Shown: positions 43,347-52,428, counted from the stretch's first letter. The stretch: 64,000 nt of DNA from Jejuia sp040720935 (GCF_040720935.1 NZ_JBFDAE010000004.1:62001-126000), one strand, 5' to 3'. The notes: generated by a model from the sequence alone, not told the origin. Numbers and translations are program-made.

Positions 43347-44389
43347 TCATTAAAATTTTTCCATCCTTGTGCCTTAAGCTCAATTCTGGATTCTGCTCTA
43401 GTTACCAAATGTGTTCCTGCCGATGCTTCTTTCATATGTCCAATTATGGACAAACTTGGGTTCGCTTTTATTTTTGGAAAATCTTCTTGTTGTATCGTAA
43501 ACAATAACTCATAATCCTCGCCTCCATTTATAGCAATAGTGGTACTGTCCACATTAAATTCCTCGCAAGTTGAAATAACCTGAGGGTCAAGCGGAATTTT
43601 GTTTTCATATACATCGCAGCCAACATTACTATTTTTACACAAATGGAGTATTTCAGATGATAAGCCATCACTAACATCAATCATTGACGTAGGTTTCACA
43701 TCCAACTCTTTCAATAATTCTAAGATATCTTTTCGAGCTTCTGGTTTTAATTGTCGCTCTATGATATACGTATATGCGTCCAAATCGGGCTGATTATTCG
43801 GATTAACCTTAAACACTTCTTTCTCGCGTTCTAAAACCTGAAGTCCCATATAAGCGCCTCCCAAATCTCCTGAAACAACCAATAAATCATTCGGTTTTGC
43901 GCCACTTCGGTACACTACATTATCATCTTCAACTTCACCAATAGCAGTAACCGAAATTAATAATCCGGTGTTAGATGAGGTAGTATCCCCTCCAACAACA
44001 TCAACTTTATAAATAGACGCAGCCGTTTCAATTCCTGCATAAAGTTCTTCTAAAGCTTCCAAAGGAAATCTATTAGAAACCGCAATAGATATAGTAACTT
44101 GAGTAGCTTTAGCATTCATAGCGTAAACATCAGATAAGTTTACAATTATGGCTTTATAGCCCAAATGCTTTAAAGGCATATAACTCAAATCAAAATGCAC
44201 GCCTTCAACCAGTAAATCTGTTGTAACAACAATCTTTTTGTTGTCAAAATCCAAAACCGCAGCATCATCCCCAATTCCTTTTATGGTAGATTTCTGGGTT
44301 ATCTTAAAGTTTTTTGTTAAATGGTCTATCAATCCAAACTCGCCTAAATCGCTCAAACTTGTACGCTGTTCATTTTTATCTTCTATCAT
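43343..44389 (-). CDS. thiL: Thiamine-monophosphate kinase
   Basis: Converts thiamine monophosphate to thiamine diphosphate with ATP; 348 residues of the AIR-synthase/PurM-like fold. Motifs: GIGDDAAVLDFDNK, VVTTDLLVEGVHFDLSYM, VNLSDVYAMNAKATQ, VVGGDTTSS, PTSMIDVSDGLSSEI and INGGEDYELLFT. The ATG at 44389 has a standard LSDLGEFGLIDHL start region. It is isolated between the small CxxFGH genes and the metallo-mystery cluster, with no thiamine operon or TPP riboswitch visible. Confidence 0.95.
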   Translation of the reverse strand: MIEDKNEQRTSLSDLGEFGLIDHLTKNFKITQKSTIKGIGDDAAVLDFDNKKIVVTTDLLVEGVHFDLSYMPLKHLGYKAIIVNLSDVYAMNAKATQVTISIAVSNRFPLEALEELYAGIETAASIYKVDVVGGDTTSSNTGLLISVTAIGEVEDDNVVYRSGAKPNDLLVVSGDLGGAYMGLQVLEREKEVFKVNPNNQPDLDAYTYIIERQLKPEARKDILELLKELDVKPTSMIDVSDGLSSEILHLCKNSNVGCDVYENKIPLDPQVISTCEEFNVDSTTIAINGGEDYELLFTIQQEDFPKIKANPSLSIIGHMKEASAGTHLVTRAESRIELKAQGWKNFND

Positions 44390-44539
44390 ATCGCAAAAAT
44401 AAGAAGGCTATTTTATTAAAGACCCAAAATCCCATATTTAATTTTAATACCCTAAATTTGTGAGACATAATTGGATGTTGCAATATACATTGTGAAAAAT
44501 GCGTTTTAATTATGCTTTTGAAAAGAAAAATTGCTGCTT

Positions 44540-45796
44540 ATGATTTTATCTGAAAAACTAATAAGAATCCTATTTGTCATTTGTATTGCTGCTGTTTCAA
44601 CACATTCATGTAGTCATAAATCTACGAATGAACGGATGGATTCCGAAAAAACAAACTTTATCCCTAGTGCGAAATGTGAAAATGGTTTTGCCGATATTTA
44701 TCCGTGTAACGACTATGATTTAATGCTTCAAATACCACTACAAACTTTTGGAGCTGATGCTGTAAATGACTCTTGGGGCTGGACAGATACTACGACAGGC
44801 AAAGAATACGCATTGGTAGCAACCAATACAAATACTGTTTTTGTTGATATTTCCGATACGCAAAACCCAATTTATTTAGGGCATCTCCCAACGGCTACAA
44901 TTGACAGTCCGTGGCGCGATGTAAAAGTTTACAAAAACCATGCGTTTATAGTGGCCGATAATGTTAAAGGCGAAGACAGTCACGGCATGCAGGTTTTTGA
45001 TTTAACACGATTGAGAGACGTCATTAAGCCCCCGGAAACATTCACGGCAGATACACGTTTAGTTGAAGTAGGCAGGGCGCACAACATAGTAATTAATGAA
45101 GAAAGTGGTTATGCTTATGCGGTGGGCGGAAACATAAATAATCTCTATAAAGGAGGCCCAATATTTATTAACATACAAAATCCGAAATCTCCAATAATAG
45201 AAGGAGGATTCGGAGAAGGTGGCTATTCGCACGATGCGCAAGTTGTAACTTATAATGGTCCGGATACTGATTATTCCGGCAAAGAAATCCTTATTGGAAG
45301 TAATGGGAGTGAAGTTGTTATTGTTGACGTTACCGATAAATCCAATCCCATAAAAATTTCAACGATATCTTATTCAAATGTAAGATATGCACATCAGGGG
45401 TGGTTTACGGAAGACATGAAATACTTTATTCTTGGCGATGAACTAGACGAACAGCGCGTGGGAAATAACACAAGAATCATAACTTTTGATTTCACAGATT
45501 TGGATGATCCCAAAAATCATTTTGAATATTTAGCAGATAATCCATCTATTGACCATAATGGCTACGTTAAAGGCAACTCCTATTTCCAAGCGAGTTATAG
45601 AGCTGGCTTGAGAGTTATTGATATCAATAATATTTCCAATAAATCTTATACTGAAATTGGTTTTTTTGACACCTATCCTGAAGATGATGCCACCGCTTTT
45701 GATGGCGCATGGAATGTTTATCCTTATTTTGAAAGTGGCAACATTATCATAAGCGACATCAACAGAGGGCTTTTTGTTGTTCGGAAAAGCGAGTAA
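44540..45796 (+). CDS. Choice-of-anchor B family lipoprotein (LVIVD repeats)
   Basis: 418 residues from the ATG at 44540 (TTG at 44531 is the alternative). The signal ends in a lipobox-like STHSC. The mature part is a beta-propeller of LVIVD-type repeats: WGWTDTTTGKEYALVATN, TVFVDISDTQNPIYLGHL, VFDLTRLRDV, VIVDVTDKSNPIKIS, RAGLRVIDINNIS. This matches the choice-of-anchor B family, often surface-exposed and found with copper/MbnP systems. It begins a four-gene cluster of lipid-anchored proteins. Confidence 0.88.
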   Translation: MILSEKLIRILFVICIAAVSTHSCSHKSTNERMDSEKTNFIPSAKCENGFADIYPCNDYDLMLQIPLQTFGADAVNDSWGWTDTTTGKEYALVATNTNTVFVDISDTQNPIYLGHLPTATIDSPWRDVKVYKNHAFIVADNVKGEDSHGMQVFDLTRLRDVIKPPETFTADTRLVEVGRAHNIVINEESGYAYAVGGNINNLYKGGPIFINIQNPKSPIIEGGFGEGGYSHDAQVVTYNGPDTDYSGKEILIGSNGSEVVIVDVTDKSNPIKISTISYSNVRYAHQGWFTEDMKYFILGDELDEQRVGNNTRIITFDFTDLDDPKNHFEYLADNPSIDHNGYVKGNSYFQASYRAGLRVIDINNISNKSYTEIGFFDTYPEDDATAFDGAWNVYPYFESGNIIISDINRGLFVVRKSE

Positions 45797-45813
45797 ACTT
45801 CGCCTTTATTCCT

Positions 45814-47160
45814 ATGAAAAATAATGTTTTATATAGCATCTGTTTTGTTTTCATTACGATTTTTAGTTTTCAGAATTGTTCTAAAAATGAGGATGACAAC
45901 GCACCTAAACCTGTTGAGAAATCGCTAGATTTTGTAATAACATTTGGTGGCAGTTTAAATGAAAGTGCGCAGTCTATCACTAAAACTTCCGATGGTGGTT
46001 ATGTAATTTTAGGACATACACAAAGTATGGACGCCGATGTTGAAAACAAAACAAATACATCTTTCGATTATTGGCTTTTAAAATTCAGCAGTACAAACGA
46101 ATTACAATGGCAAAAAACCTATGGAGGAAGTGATGATGATAGAGGAAGTGACATCATTCAAACCTCAGATGGTGGTTATGCCATTATCGGCTATAGCAAA
46201 AGCAACAACGGAGACACCACCGAAAATTTTGGGTTTAACGATTTTTGGGTCGTTAAATTAGACAGTTCCGGTACTATTTCTTGGGAAAAATCTTTAGGTT
46301 TTTCAGGTGCAGATAATGGGAATGCTCTAATTCAAACAAAAGACGGTGGCTATTTAGTAACCGGTGTTTTAGATGTGTCAGCCTCAAACGGACAAGGCAA
46401 CAGCAAAATTAAATTAACAAAAAGACATGCAGGTGGCGATTATTGGGCAATAAAACTAAATGCTAATGGCGAAAAACAATGGAGCAAGTTCTATGGAGGC
46501 ACTTTTACAGACACACCTTATGACGCTATTGAAACAGCAGATAATGACTTTTTAATTGTTGGCTCTTCCGATAGTGCAGATGTGGATATCAATAACAACA
46601 AAGGCACCTATGATTTTTGGGTGATTAAAATATCCGAAACTGGAACTTTACTCTGGGAGAAATCTTTTGGAGGTTCTGGAATTGATGAAGCCTGGGGCAT
46701 TGTCGCCTCAGACGATGGCAATTATGTAATAGTTGGAGATACGAGAAGCAACGATAAAGATGTTTCTAAAAACAATGGAGCAGCCGATGTTTTCCTCATA
46801 AAAATTTCTACTAACGGAAACCTTATTTGGCAGAAAACATTTGGCGGAAGCAGTTTTGATACGGCGCGTTCTATTTCAAAAACTAACAGCGGAGGTTATT
46901 TAATTTCGGGTAGTTCAAGAAGTTCAAATATTGATGTTTCAGAAAATAAAGGTCAGAATGATGCTTGGGTATTAAAACTGGATGCTAATGCTAATTTGGA
47001 ATGGCAAAAAACAGTAGGGGGCAGCAATATAGACATAGCTTTTGATGCTGTTGAACTTAATGATGGCTCTGTAATTGCTGTGGGCGAAACAAGTAGCTCG
47101 GATCTAGACATAAAAGAAAATAAAGGATTTAGTGATGTACTAATATTCAAAATAAAATAA
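45814..47160 (+). CDS. Repeat-rich propeller lipoprotein
   Basis: 448 residues with a lipoprotein signal (VFITIFSFQNC). Seven or so repeats of about 55-65 residues follow, with consensus DGGYxxxG, D-x-W-V-x-K-L and W-x-K-x-F-G-G-S (for example WQKTYGGSDDDRGSDI, WEKSFGGSGIDEAWGI, WQKTFGGSSFDTARSI), predicting a beta-propeller. No enzyme motif. It lies 17 bp from the preceding gene and 6 bp before the MbnP-like gene. Confidence 0.85.
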   Translation: MKNNVLYSICFVFITIFSFQNCSKNEDDNAPKPVEKSLDFVITFGGSLNESAQSITKTSDGGYVILGHTQSMDADVENKTNTSFDYWLLKFSSTNELQWQKTYGGSDDDRGSDIIQTSDGGYAIIGYSKSNNGDTTENFGFNDFWVVKLDSSGTISWEKSLGFSGADNGNALIQTKDGGYLVTGVLDVSASNGQGNSKIKLTKRHAGGDYWAIKLNANGEKQWSKFYGGTFTDTPYDAIETADNDFLIVGSSDSADVDINNNKGTYDFWVIKISETGTLLWEKSFGGSGIDEAWGIVASDDGNYVIVGDTRSNDKDVSKNNGAADVFLIKISTNGNLIWQKTFGGSSFDTARSISKTNSGGYLISGSSRSSNIDVSENKGQNDAWVLKLDANANLEWQKTVGGSNIDIAFDAVELNDGSVIAVGETSSSDLDIKENKGFSDVLIFKIK

Positions 47161-47166
47161 TTGAAA

Positions 47167-47934
47167 ATGAAAAAATTTATTCCCATACTACTTTTTGCAA
47201 TTACAACATTATTTTCGTGTAATGCAGATAAAAATGACACAGAACCCCAAGCCAATATTATTTTCAATTTTAGCCATTCTTGGGACGGAACTCCAGTTAC
47301 AAATACCGATTTTAACCAAATTCAATACACCAACGAAAATGGAGAGGTTTTAAGTATTTCCAAATTGCGTTACATCATTTCTAACATTATCTTTACAAGG
47401 TCTAACGGCGAAGATTTGGTTTTTAAGGGCTATAATCTTGTAGATGTTACCAATGAAACCAATCTAGCTTTCCTGTTATTCGGCACACTTCCATTAGAGA
47501 CTTACAGCAATGTGTCATTCACTTTTGGTTTAAATAATGAAGACAATGCTAAGAATTACCAAGACCTAAATTCAGCATCATGGATTGTTCCGGAAATGCT
47601 TGGTGGGGGCTACCACTATATGCAATTAGAAGGTAAATTTGTTGACAATGCATCAGCGGAAACAGGTTACGCATATCATGTAATAAGAGCGGTGGATAAT
47701 TCTGGTCCTACCCAGGTATTTCAAGACACTTTTTTTGAGGTTGACTTAGGCGAAGTTACAATCACAAATACTGCAACTTTTAATGTTGAAATGAATATTG
47801 CCGAATGGTTTAAAAATCCGAACACATGGAATTTGAATGTATTAAATAACATGCTGATGCCCAATTATGATGCTCAAGTGATGATGTTCCAAAACGGACA
47901 AAATGTATTTAGTTTAAAATCTGTTACTCAATAG
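47167..47934 (+). CDS. MbnP-like copper-associated lipoprotein
   Basis: 255 residues from the ATG at 47167 (a TTG at 47161 is two codons earlier). The signal has lipobox TTLFSC. The mature part matches the MbnP family: NIIFNFSHSWDGTPV, ISKLRYIISNIIFTRSNG, NVSFTFGLNNEDN, WIVPEMLGGGYHYMQLEG and YAYHVIRAV. In methanobactin-type loci the partner di-haem peroxidase MbnH oxidises a tryptophan of MbnP to kynurenine to make a copper site; here the partner follows by 2 bp. I infer the same pairing, not the chemistry. Confidence 0.88.
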   Translation: MKKFIPILLFAITTLFSCNADKNDTEPQANIIFNFSHSWDGTPVTNTDFNQIQYTNENGEVLSISKLRYIISNIIFTRSNGEDLVFKGYNLVDVTNETNLAFLLFGTLPLETYSNVSFTFGLNNEDNAKNYQDLNSASWIVPEMLGGGYHYMQLEGKFVDNASAETGYAYHVIRAVDNSGPTQVFQDTFFEVDLGEVTITNTATFNVEMNIAEWFKNPNTWNLNVLNNMLMPNYDAQVMMFQNGQNVFSLKSVTQ

Positions 47935-47936
47935 TT

Positions 47937-49004
47937 TTGAAAATATGGGGTTTACATATTGGATTTTTAATTGTTTTTGTTTGCTATTCCTGTTCAAACG
48001 AAAGCGCAACGAGTTATAGCCCTACTCCAAGTCCGCTAGACATACCAACTTTATTTGAGGACAATATACTCGCTCCTGTTATTCCAATTGATAATCCTCA
48101 ATCGGCTGAGGGCATTGCATTAGGGAAGAAATTATTTTTTGACCCCATTTTATCAGCAAACAACACCCAAGCCTGTGCCGATTGTCATGCGCCTGAAAAT
48201 GCGTTTACCGATCCTGATCGGTTTAGTGATGGTATTGATGGTAGTTTAGGAACTAGAAATTCTATGCCGCTTTTCAACCTAGCGTGGAATTATGATGAAA
48301 AATTCTTTTGGGACGGCAATACGTTTAGCCTAGAACATCAAGCTTTTGTCCCGGTTACAGACCCCATTGAAATGAAAAGCACATGGACGGATGTTGAACA
48401 AAAATTACAACAGCATACCGAATATCCTAACCTTTTTGAAAAAGCCTTCGGAACTTCTAATATAGATTCTACTTTAGTTACAAAAGCCATTGCACAATTT
48501 GAACGGACGTTGATTTCTTCAAATTCAAAATTCGACAATTATCTTTTGGGCAATATCCAGTTAACGCCAGAGGAACTTAACGGATTCAATGTGTTTATGG
48601 ATGAAACCAAAGGCGACTGTTTTCATTGCCACGGCAGCGATAAAAATCCTTTATGGACAGACAATATGTTTCATAACAATGGTTTAGACGAAACATTCAC
48701 AGATTTAGGATTGGGTAAAGTAACAGGCGATCCTGCCGATAATGGTAAATTTAAATCGCCATCGCTTAGAAACCTCGCTTTCACGGCGCCCTACATGCAC
48801 GATGGTAGGTTTTCAACATTAGAAGATGTGATTAATCATTATAGCGAAGGCTTAAAACCCTCATCCACAATAGATCCTTTAATGAAGAAAGTGGCGCAAG
48901 GTGGTGTTGGATTATCAGAAGAAGATAAGGCAGACTTAAAAGCTTTTTTGCTCACACTATCGGACGAAGCCTTCGTAAACAATCCAGAGTTCTCGAATAA
49001 CTAA
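47937..49004 (+). CDS. Di-haem cytochrome c peroxidase, MbnH-like
   Basis: 355 residues starting at TTG 47937, two bases after the MbnP-like stop, in an overlapping-operon arrangement. The lipobox is VFVCYSC. It has two c-type haem sites, CADCH and CFHCH, each followed by conserved segments (ENAFTDPDRFSDG; FHNNGLDETFTDLGLG), an AIAQFERTLISSNS helix, and the SPSLRNLAFTAPYMHDGRF block of the CcpA/MauG superfamily. Whether it reduces peroxide or oxidises the partner MbnP-like protein cannot be seen from sequence. Confidence 0.9.
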   Translation: MKIWGLHIGFLIVFVCYSCSNESATSYSPTPSPLDIPTLFEDNILAPVIPIDNPQSAEGIALGKKLFFDPILSANNTQACADCHAPENAFTDPDRFSDGIDGSLGTRNSMPLFNLAWNYDEKFFWDGNTFSLEHQAFVPVTDPIEMKSTWTDVEQKLQQHTEYPNLFEKAFGTSNIDSTLVTKAIAQFERTLISSNSKFDNYLLGNIQLTPEELNGFNVFMDETKGDCFHCHGSDKNPLWTDNMFHNNGLDETFTDLGLGKVTGDPADNGKFKSPSLRNLAFTAPYMHDGRFSTLEDVINHYSEGLKPSSTIDPLMKKVAQGGVGLSEEDKADLKAFLLTLSDEAFVNNPEFSNN

Positions 49005-49156
49005 ATAGAAAGCCTATTTAAAAATAAAACGATTCACAAAAGTCCTTTCCTTAACTACTAAACGTTAAAAAAATACGCTTTTAATCGAAAATAAAAGCAT
49101 ATCACCGATATTTGTTTCTTTTTTAGTGATATTTACAATCCCAATTCTCCTTAATT

Positions 49157-49393
49157 ATGATCTACGAAAAACCTATTGATAGATTCTGTGCTGTTTTTGG
49201 GCACAATCTTAGACATATTACTAATATAGACGAAGAAACTTCTGAACTAGTTTGCAAATCTTGTCAAAATCACTTTATTTCAACCAATAGTGGCAATATC
49301 TTGAATCTGTCCGTACACAGGGAAACACATACCATATCAGACTATTTAAATCAAAAGAGAATACCAAAACTAAGTAAGGTTATTGGTTTTTAG
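49157..49393 (+). CDS. Small CxxFGH...CxxC protein, family member 3
   Basis: 78 residues: FCAVFGHNLRHI, then ELVCKSCQNHFISTNSGNILNL. It keeps the C-x-x-F-G-H and C-x2-C metal-binding layout and the following SGN turn of the genes at 42753 and 43095, but the loop between is different (NIDEETSE) and the C-terminal helix is unrelated. A TGATATTTAC box lies about 35 nt upstream. Function unknown. Confidence 0.75.
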   Translation: MIYEKPIDRFCAVFGHNLRHITNIDEETSELVCKSCQNHFISTNSGNILNLSVHRETHTISDYLNQKRIPKLSKVIGF

Positions 49394-49533
49394 AGTATAT
49401 TTTCATCTCATAAATCTTTATGAAACTCATTAAATAAAACGATTCCAATCTTTGTTTTGTCGAAATAAAACGCACTTCATCTATAATTTAAATGATTTTT
49501 TAATTATATTGCCACCATCAATATAATCCATGA

Positions 49534-49740
49534 ATGGCTGCTAAAGTATATTCAAATCCCTTTTGCTTAGTGTACGGACATAATTACTTCCGTATAGACA
49601 ACCCTAAATCTTCAATACTAATCTGCAAAGGGTGTAAACAAACTTTTAAATACAACGGTAATGGGGAGATTGCAAAAATTAATTCATCGAAAAACAAAGT
49701 TCCCCTAGCACCTCAAAAAAAACTCAAAAAAATTGGATAA
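49534..49740 (+). CDS. Small CxxFGH...CxxC protein, family member 4
   Basis: 68 residues: FCLVYGHNYFRI, then SILICKGCKQTFKYNGNGEIAKI and a lysine-rich tail. It is the shortest member of the four-gene family and pairs with the one at 49157. Probable small zinc-ribbon-like protein; function unknown. Confidence 0.75.
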   Translation: MAAKVYSNPFCLVYGHNYFRIDNPKSSILICKGCKQTFKYNGNGEIAKINSSKNKVPLAPQKKLKKIG

Positions 49741-49882
49741 CAGCAATCTGGCTTTATCCATCTTACCCTGATAGTAGAGTACTAAAACCAAGTTGTTTCT
49801 TCACTTAGAACCTATAACAAAAACCTATCAAACTATATGCTAATATAATGTTAGGTTATTCGATTTTCAGGGACTTATATTG

Positions 49883-49890
49883 TATATTTG
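49883..49890 (+). promoter_or_regulatory. Possible -7 box of the suf operon
   Basis: TATATTTG is a perfect TAnnTTTG match, 226 nt upstream of the first suf gene. No TTTG is found at the expected -33 distance, so the assignment is weak. The whole inverted-repeat element at 49945-50100 would lie in its leader. Confidence 0.35.
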
Positions 49891-49944
49891 CACTCTATTT
49901 AGAAACTGTCTTAATAAAATTATTAATTCAAAACTAAATTTAAT

Positions 49945-50100
49945 GTCTGTTTAAGAATTTGTGATTAGAATTTTTACAGACTATTTTTGATGCAGTATGA
50001 GGCAAAATTTTTAAGCATAGCCTAGTTACGGTTTAAAATTTTAACGAAATAATGCGCAAAAAGAGGCGTAAAAAAATAATTGACGAAGTCTTAAACAGAC
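49945..50100. repeat. 156-bp element bounded by 12-bp inverted repeats
   Basis: GTCTGTTTAAGA at 49945-49956 is repeated inverted as TCTTAAACAGAC at 50089-50100. The interior contains AGACTATTTTTGA, GAGGCAAAATTTTTAAGC and CATAGCCTAG, and shares the ACTATTTTTGA core with the 20229-20390 element. It could be another MITE-like insertion or a structured leader of the suf operon. The gap 49741-50116 holds no gene. Confidence 0.45.
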
Positions 50101-50116
50101 TCATAAAAAAAATAAC

Positions 50117-50446
50117 ATGATAAAAGTCTCTGAAACAGCTAAAAAGAAAGTGGTTGAGCTTATGACCGATGATGGTTATAACGCTGCAATCGATTACGTT
50201 CGTGTGGGCGTAAAAAGTGGCGGTTGTTCTGGATTATCTTATGATTTAAAGTTTGATAATGAACAACAAGAAGGCGATAAAGTTTTTGAGGATAATGGTG
50301 TAAAAATCATTATTGACAAAAAAAGCTTTTTATACTTGATAGGCACCACATTAGAATATTCCGGAGGATTAAACGGAACAGGTTTCGTTTTTAATAATCC
50401 TAACGCCAACCGCACTTGTGGTTGTGGCGAATCGTTTTCACTCTAA
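50117..50446 (+). CDS. HesB/IscA-type iron-sulfur carrier (SufA-like)
   Basis: 109 residues, A-type carrier. The three conserved cysteines are present: one in GVKSGGCSGLSYDL and two in the C-terminal TCGCGES. Between them is the usual DKKSFLYLIGTTLEYS block. It receives or delivers iron-sulfur clusters for the SufBCD scaffold, which follows 50 bp later. The name SufA is a guess between SufA, ErpA and IscA. Confidence 0.93.
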   Translation: MIKVSETAKKKVVELMTDDGYNAAIDYVRVGVKSGGCSGLSYDLKFDNEQQEGDKVFEDNGVKIIIDKKSFLYLIGTTLEYSGGLNGTGFVFNNPNANRTCGCGESFSL

Positions 50447-50498
50447 AAAAAGCCCATCCCAACCTTCCCATAGGGAAGGAGCTTAAAAAACTCAAAAT

Positions 50499-51947
50499 AT
50501 GTCGAAATATACAGAAGATGATTTACGCGAAGAATTAAAAACCAAGGAATATGAGTATGGTTTTTATACAGATATAGAATCGGACACATTTCCCAATGGT
50601 TTAAACGAAGATATTGTTCGCGCTATTTCCGAAAGAAAGGAAGAACCGGAATGGATGACTGCATGGCGTTTGGAAGCCTTTAAAGTTTGGAAGGAAATGA
50701 TCGAACCGGAATGGGCAAACGTACGTTATAAAAAACCGGATTTTCAAGGTATTTCTTATTATTCTGCGCCAAACAGTAAACCCAAATATGATAGCATAGA
50801 TGAAGTAGATCCAGAACTATTGGCAACTTTTGAAAAGTTGGGAATTTCTCTGGATGAGCAAAAAAAATTGGCTGGTGTCGCAATGGATGTTGTGGTAGAT
50901 TCCGTTTCGGTAGCGACCACATTCAAGAAAACTTTAGGCGAAAAAGGCATTATTTTCATGAGTATTTCCGAAGCCATAAAAGAGCATCCAGAACTTGTAA
51001 AAAAACATCTAGGCACCGTTGTGCCTCAGAAAGATAATTTTTATGCGGCTTTAAATTCTGCTGTGTTTAGTGATGGAAGTTTCTGTTATATTCCAAAAGG
51101 CGTGCGTTGTCCGATGGAATTATCAACATATTTCAGAATCAATCAAGCAGGAACTGGTCAGTTTGAAAGAACTTTGGTCATTGCCGACGAAGGCAGCTAT
51201 GTAAGTTATCTTGAAGGCTGCACCGCTCCAAGTAGAGATGAAAACCAATTGCACGCAGCAGTTGTGGAGTTGATTGCTTTAGATGATGCAGAAATAAAAT
51301 ACTCCACAGTTCAAAACTGGTATCCAGGAAATGCTGAAGGTAAAGGTGGTGTTTTCAACTTTGTAACCAAACGTGGATTGTGTGAGAAGAATGCAAAAAT
51401 TTCTTGGACACAGGTTGAAACGGGTTCTGCAGTCACTTGGAAATATCCGTCTTGCGTGTTGAAAGGGGATAATTCGGTAGGTGAATTTTATTCCATTGCT
51501 GTTACTAATAATTATCAGCAAGCCGATACGGGAACTAAAATGATTCACTTAGGAAAAAACACGAAATCGACTATTATTTCCAAAGGAATTTCCGCAGGAA
51601 AATCACAAAATAGTTACCGTGGTTTGGTGCAGATTAATTCCAGAGCAGAAAACGCTCGTAACTTTTCACAATGTGACAGTTTATTAATGGGTAACGAATG
51701 TGGTGCACACACCTTTCCATACATAGAAGCAAAAAATAAAACAGCAAAAATAGAACACGAAGCGACCACTAGTAAAATTGGAGAAGACCAAATTTTCTAT
51801 TGTAACCAGCGTGGTATAGATACCGAAAAAGCCATTGCATTAATTGTAAACGGTTTTAGTAAAGAGGTATTGAATAAATTGCCGATGGAATTTGCTGTGG
51901 AAGCCCAAAAATTATTGGAAATAAGCTTAGAAGGAAGTGTAGGATAA
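50499..51947 (+). CDS. sufB: Fe-S cluster assembly scaffold SufB
   Basis: 482 residues. Core SufB motifs: FCYIPKGVRCPMELSTYFRI, LEGCTAP, ELIALDDAEIKYSTVQNWYPG and the C-terminal half with INGLSSQ-type segment replaced by NSRAENARNFSQCDSLLMG, GAHTFPYIEAKN and the SKIGEDQIFYCNQRG block. It forms the SufB-SufC-SufD scaffold. The next gene is an unknown lipoprotein, so sufB and sufC are not adjacent here. Confidence 0.97.
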   Translation: MSKYTEDDLREELKTKEYEYGFYTDIESDTFPNGLNEDIVRAISERKEEPEWMTAWRLEAFKVWKEMIEPEWANVRYKKPDFQGISYYSAPNSKPKYDSIDEVDPELLATFEKLGISLDEQKKLAGVAMDVVVDSVSVATTFKKTLGEKGIIFMSISEAIKEHPELVKKHLGTVVPQKDNFYAALNSAVFSDGSFCYIPKGVRCPMELSTYFRINQAGTGQFERTLVIADEGSYVSYLEGCTAPSRDENQLHAAVVELIALDDAEIKYSTVQNWYPGNAEGKGGVFNFVTKRGLCEKNAKISWTQVETGSAVTWKYPSCVLKGDNSVGEFYSIAVTNNYQQADTGTKMIHLGKNTKSTIISKGISAGKSQNSYRGLVQINSRAENARNFSQCDSLLMGNECGAHTFPYIEAKNKTAKIEHEATTSKIGEDQIFYCNQRGIDTEKAIALIVNGFSKEVLNKLPMEFAVEAQKLLEISLEGSVG

Positions 51948-51958
51948 AATATAAGCTC

Positions 51959-51991
51959 AGACCTGTCAGGTTTCAAAAACCTGACAGGTCT
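51959..51991. repeat. Perfect hairpin between sufB and the lipoprotein gene
   Basis: AGACCTGTCAGGTTT and AAACCTGACAGGTCT form a 15-bp perfect stem with a 3-nt loop. There is no T-run after it, so termination would be weak. It resembles the terminator stem at 60158-60190. Confidence 0.65.
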
Positions 51992-52007
51992 CTGATACTC
52001 TATAAAA

Positions 52008-52427
52008 ATGAAAAAAATAGTAGCAATCACATTAATTTTAACAGTATTCATAAGCTGTAAGAACGATCCAAAATCTGATAAAAAAGAAATTAATGCATCG
52101 GAAACCGAAGAAAGAACCGAAAAACAAAATGACGGATTAACCCTTTTAAAAGGCGAATTTGTCTATTATGGTGGTGCAGCGGTTTTACAAACCAATTCTG
52201 AGATTTATGGAGTTTTAATCACCGATAAATTACAAGAGCTTCAAAAAGAGGCTGAAAAACACAAGACTGAACTTACAGATATGGTTCAGGTTGAAATACG
52301 CGGAAAAATAACGAACCAAAAAGACGAAAAAATTCTTTGGGAGAACAAAGTTGAAATTGTTGAAATTTTAGATGTAAAACCAGGTTCAAAAGAAGAAAAC
52401 AACGTTATAAAATTAGGAAATCAATAG
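52008..52427 (+). CDS. Small predicted lipoprotein inside the suf cluster
   Basis: 139 residues with a short lipoprotein signal (MKKIVAITLILTVFISC, Cys17). The mature part has an acidic/charged linker, then a beta-rich core (LLKGEFVYYGGAAVLQTN, MVQVEIRGKITNQKDE, WENKVEIVEILDV), an OB-like appearance. Its stop is one base before the sufC start, so it is transcribed with the suf genes. No Fe-S ligand pattern is seen; function unknown. Confidence 0.8.
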   Translation: MKKIVAITLILTVFISCKNDPKSDKKEINASETEERTEKQNDGLTLLKGEFVYYGGAAVLQTNSEIYGVLITDKLQELQKEAEKHKTELTDMVQVEIRGKITNQKDEKILWENKVEIVEILDVKPGSKEENNVIKLGNQ

Positions 52428-52428
52428 T

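Noticed and set aside
45059..45241. Short minus-strand ORF inside the choice-of-anchor B gene
   Set aside because: It is a shadow of a strong coding frame with no independent start or signal.
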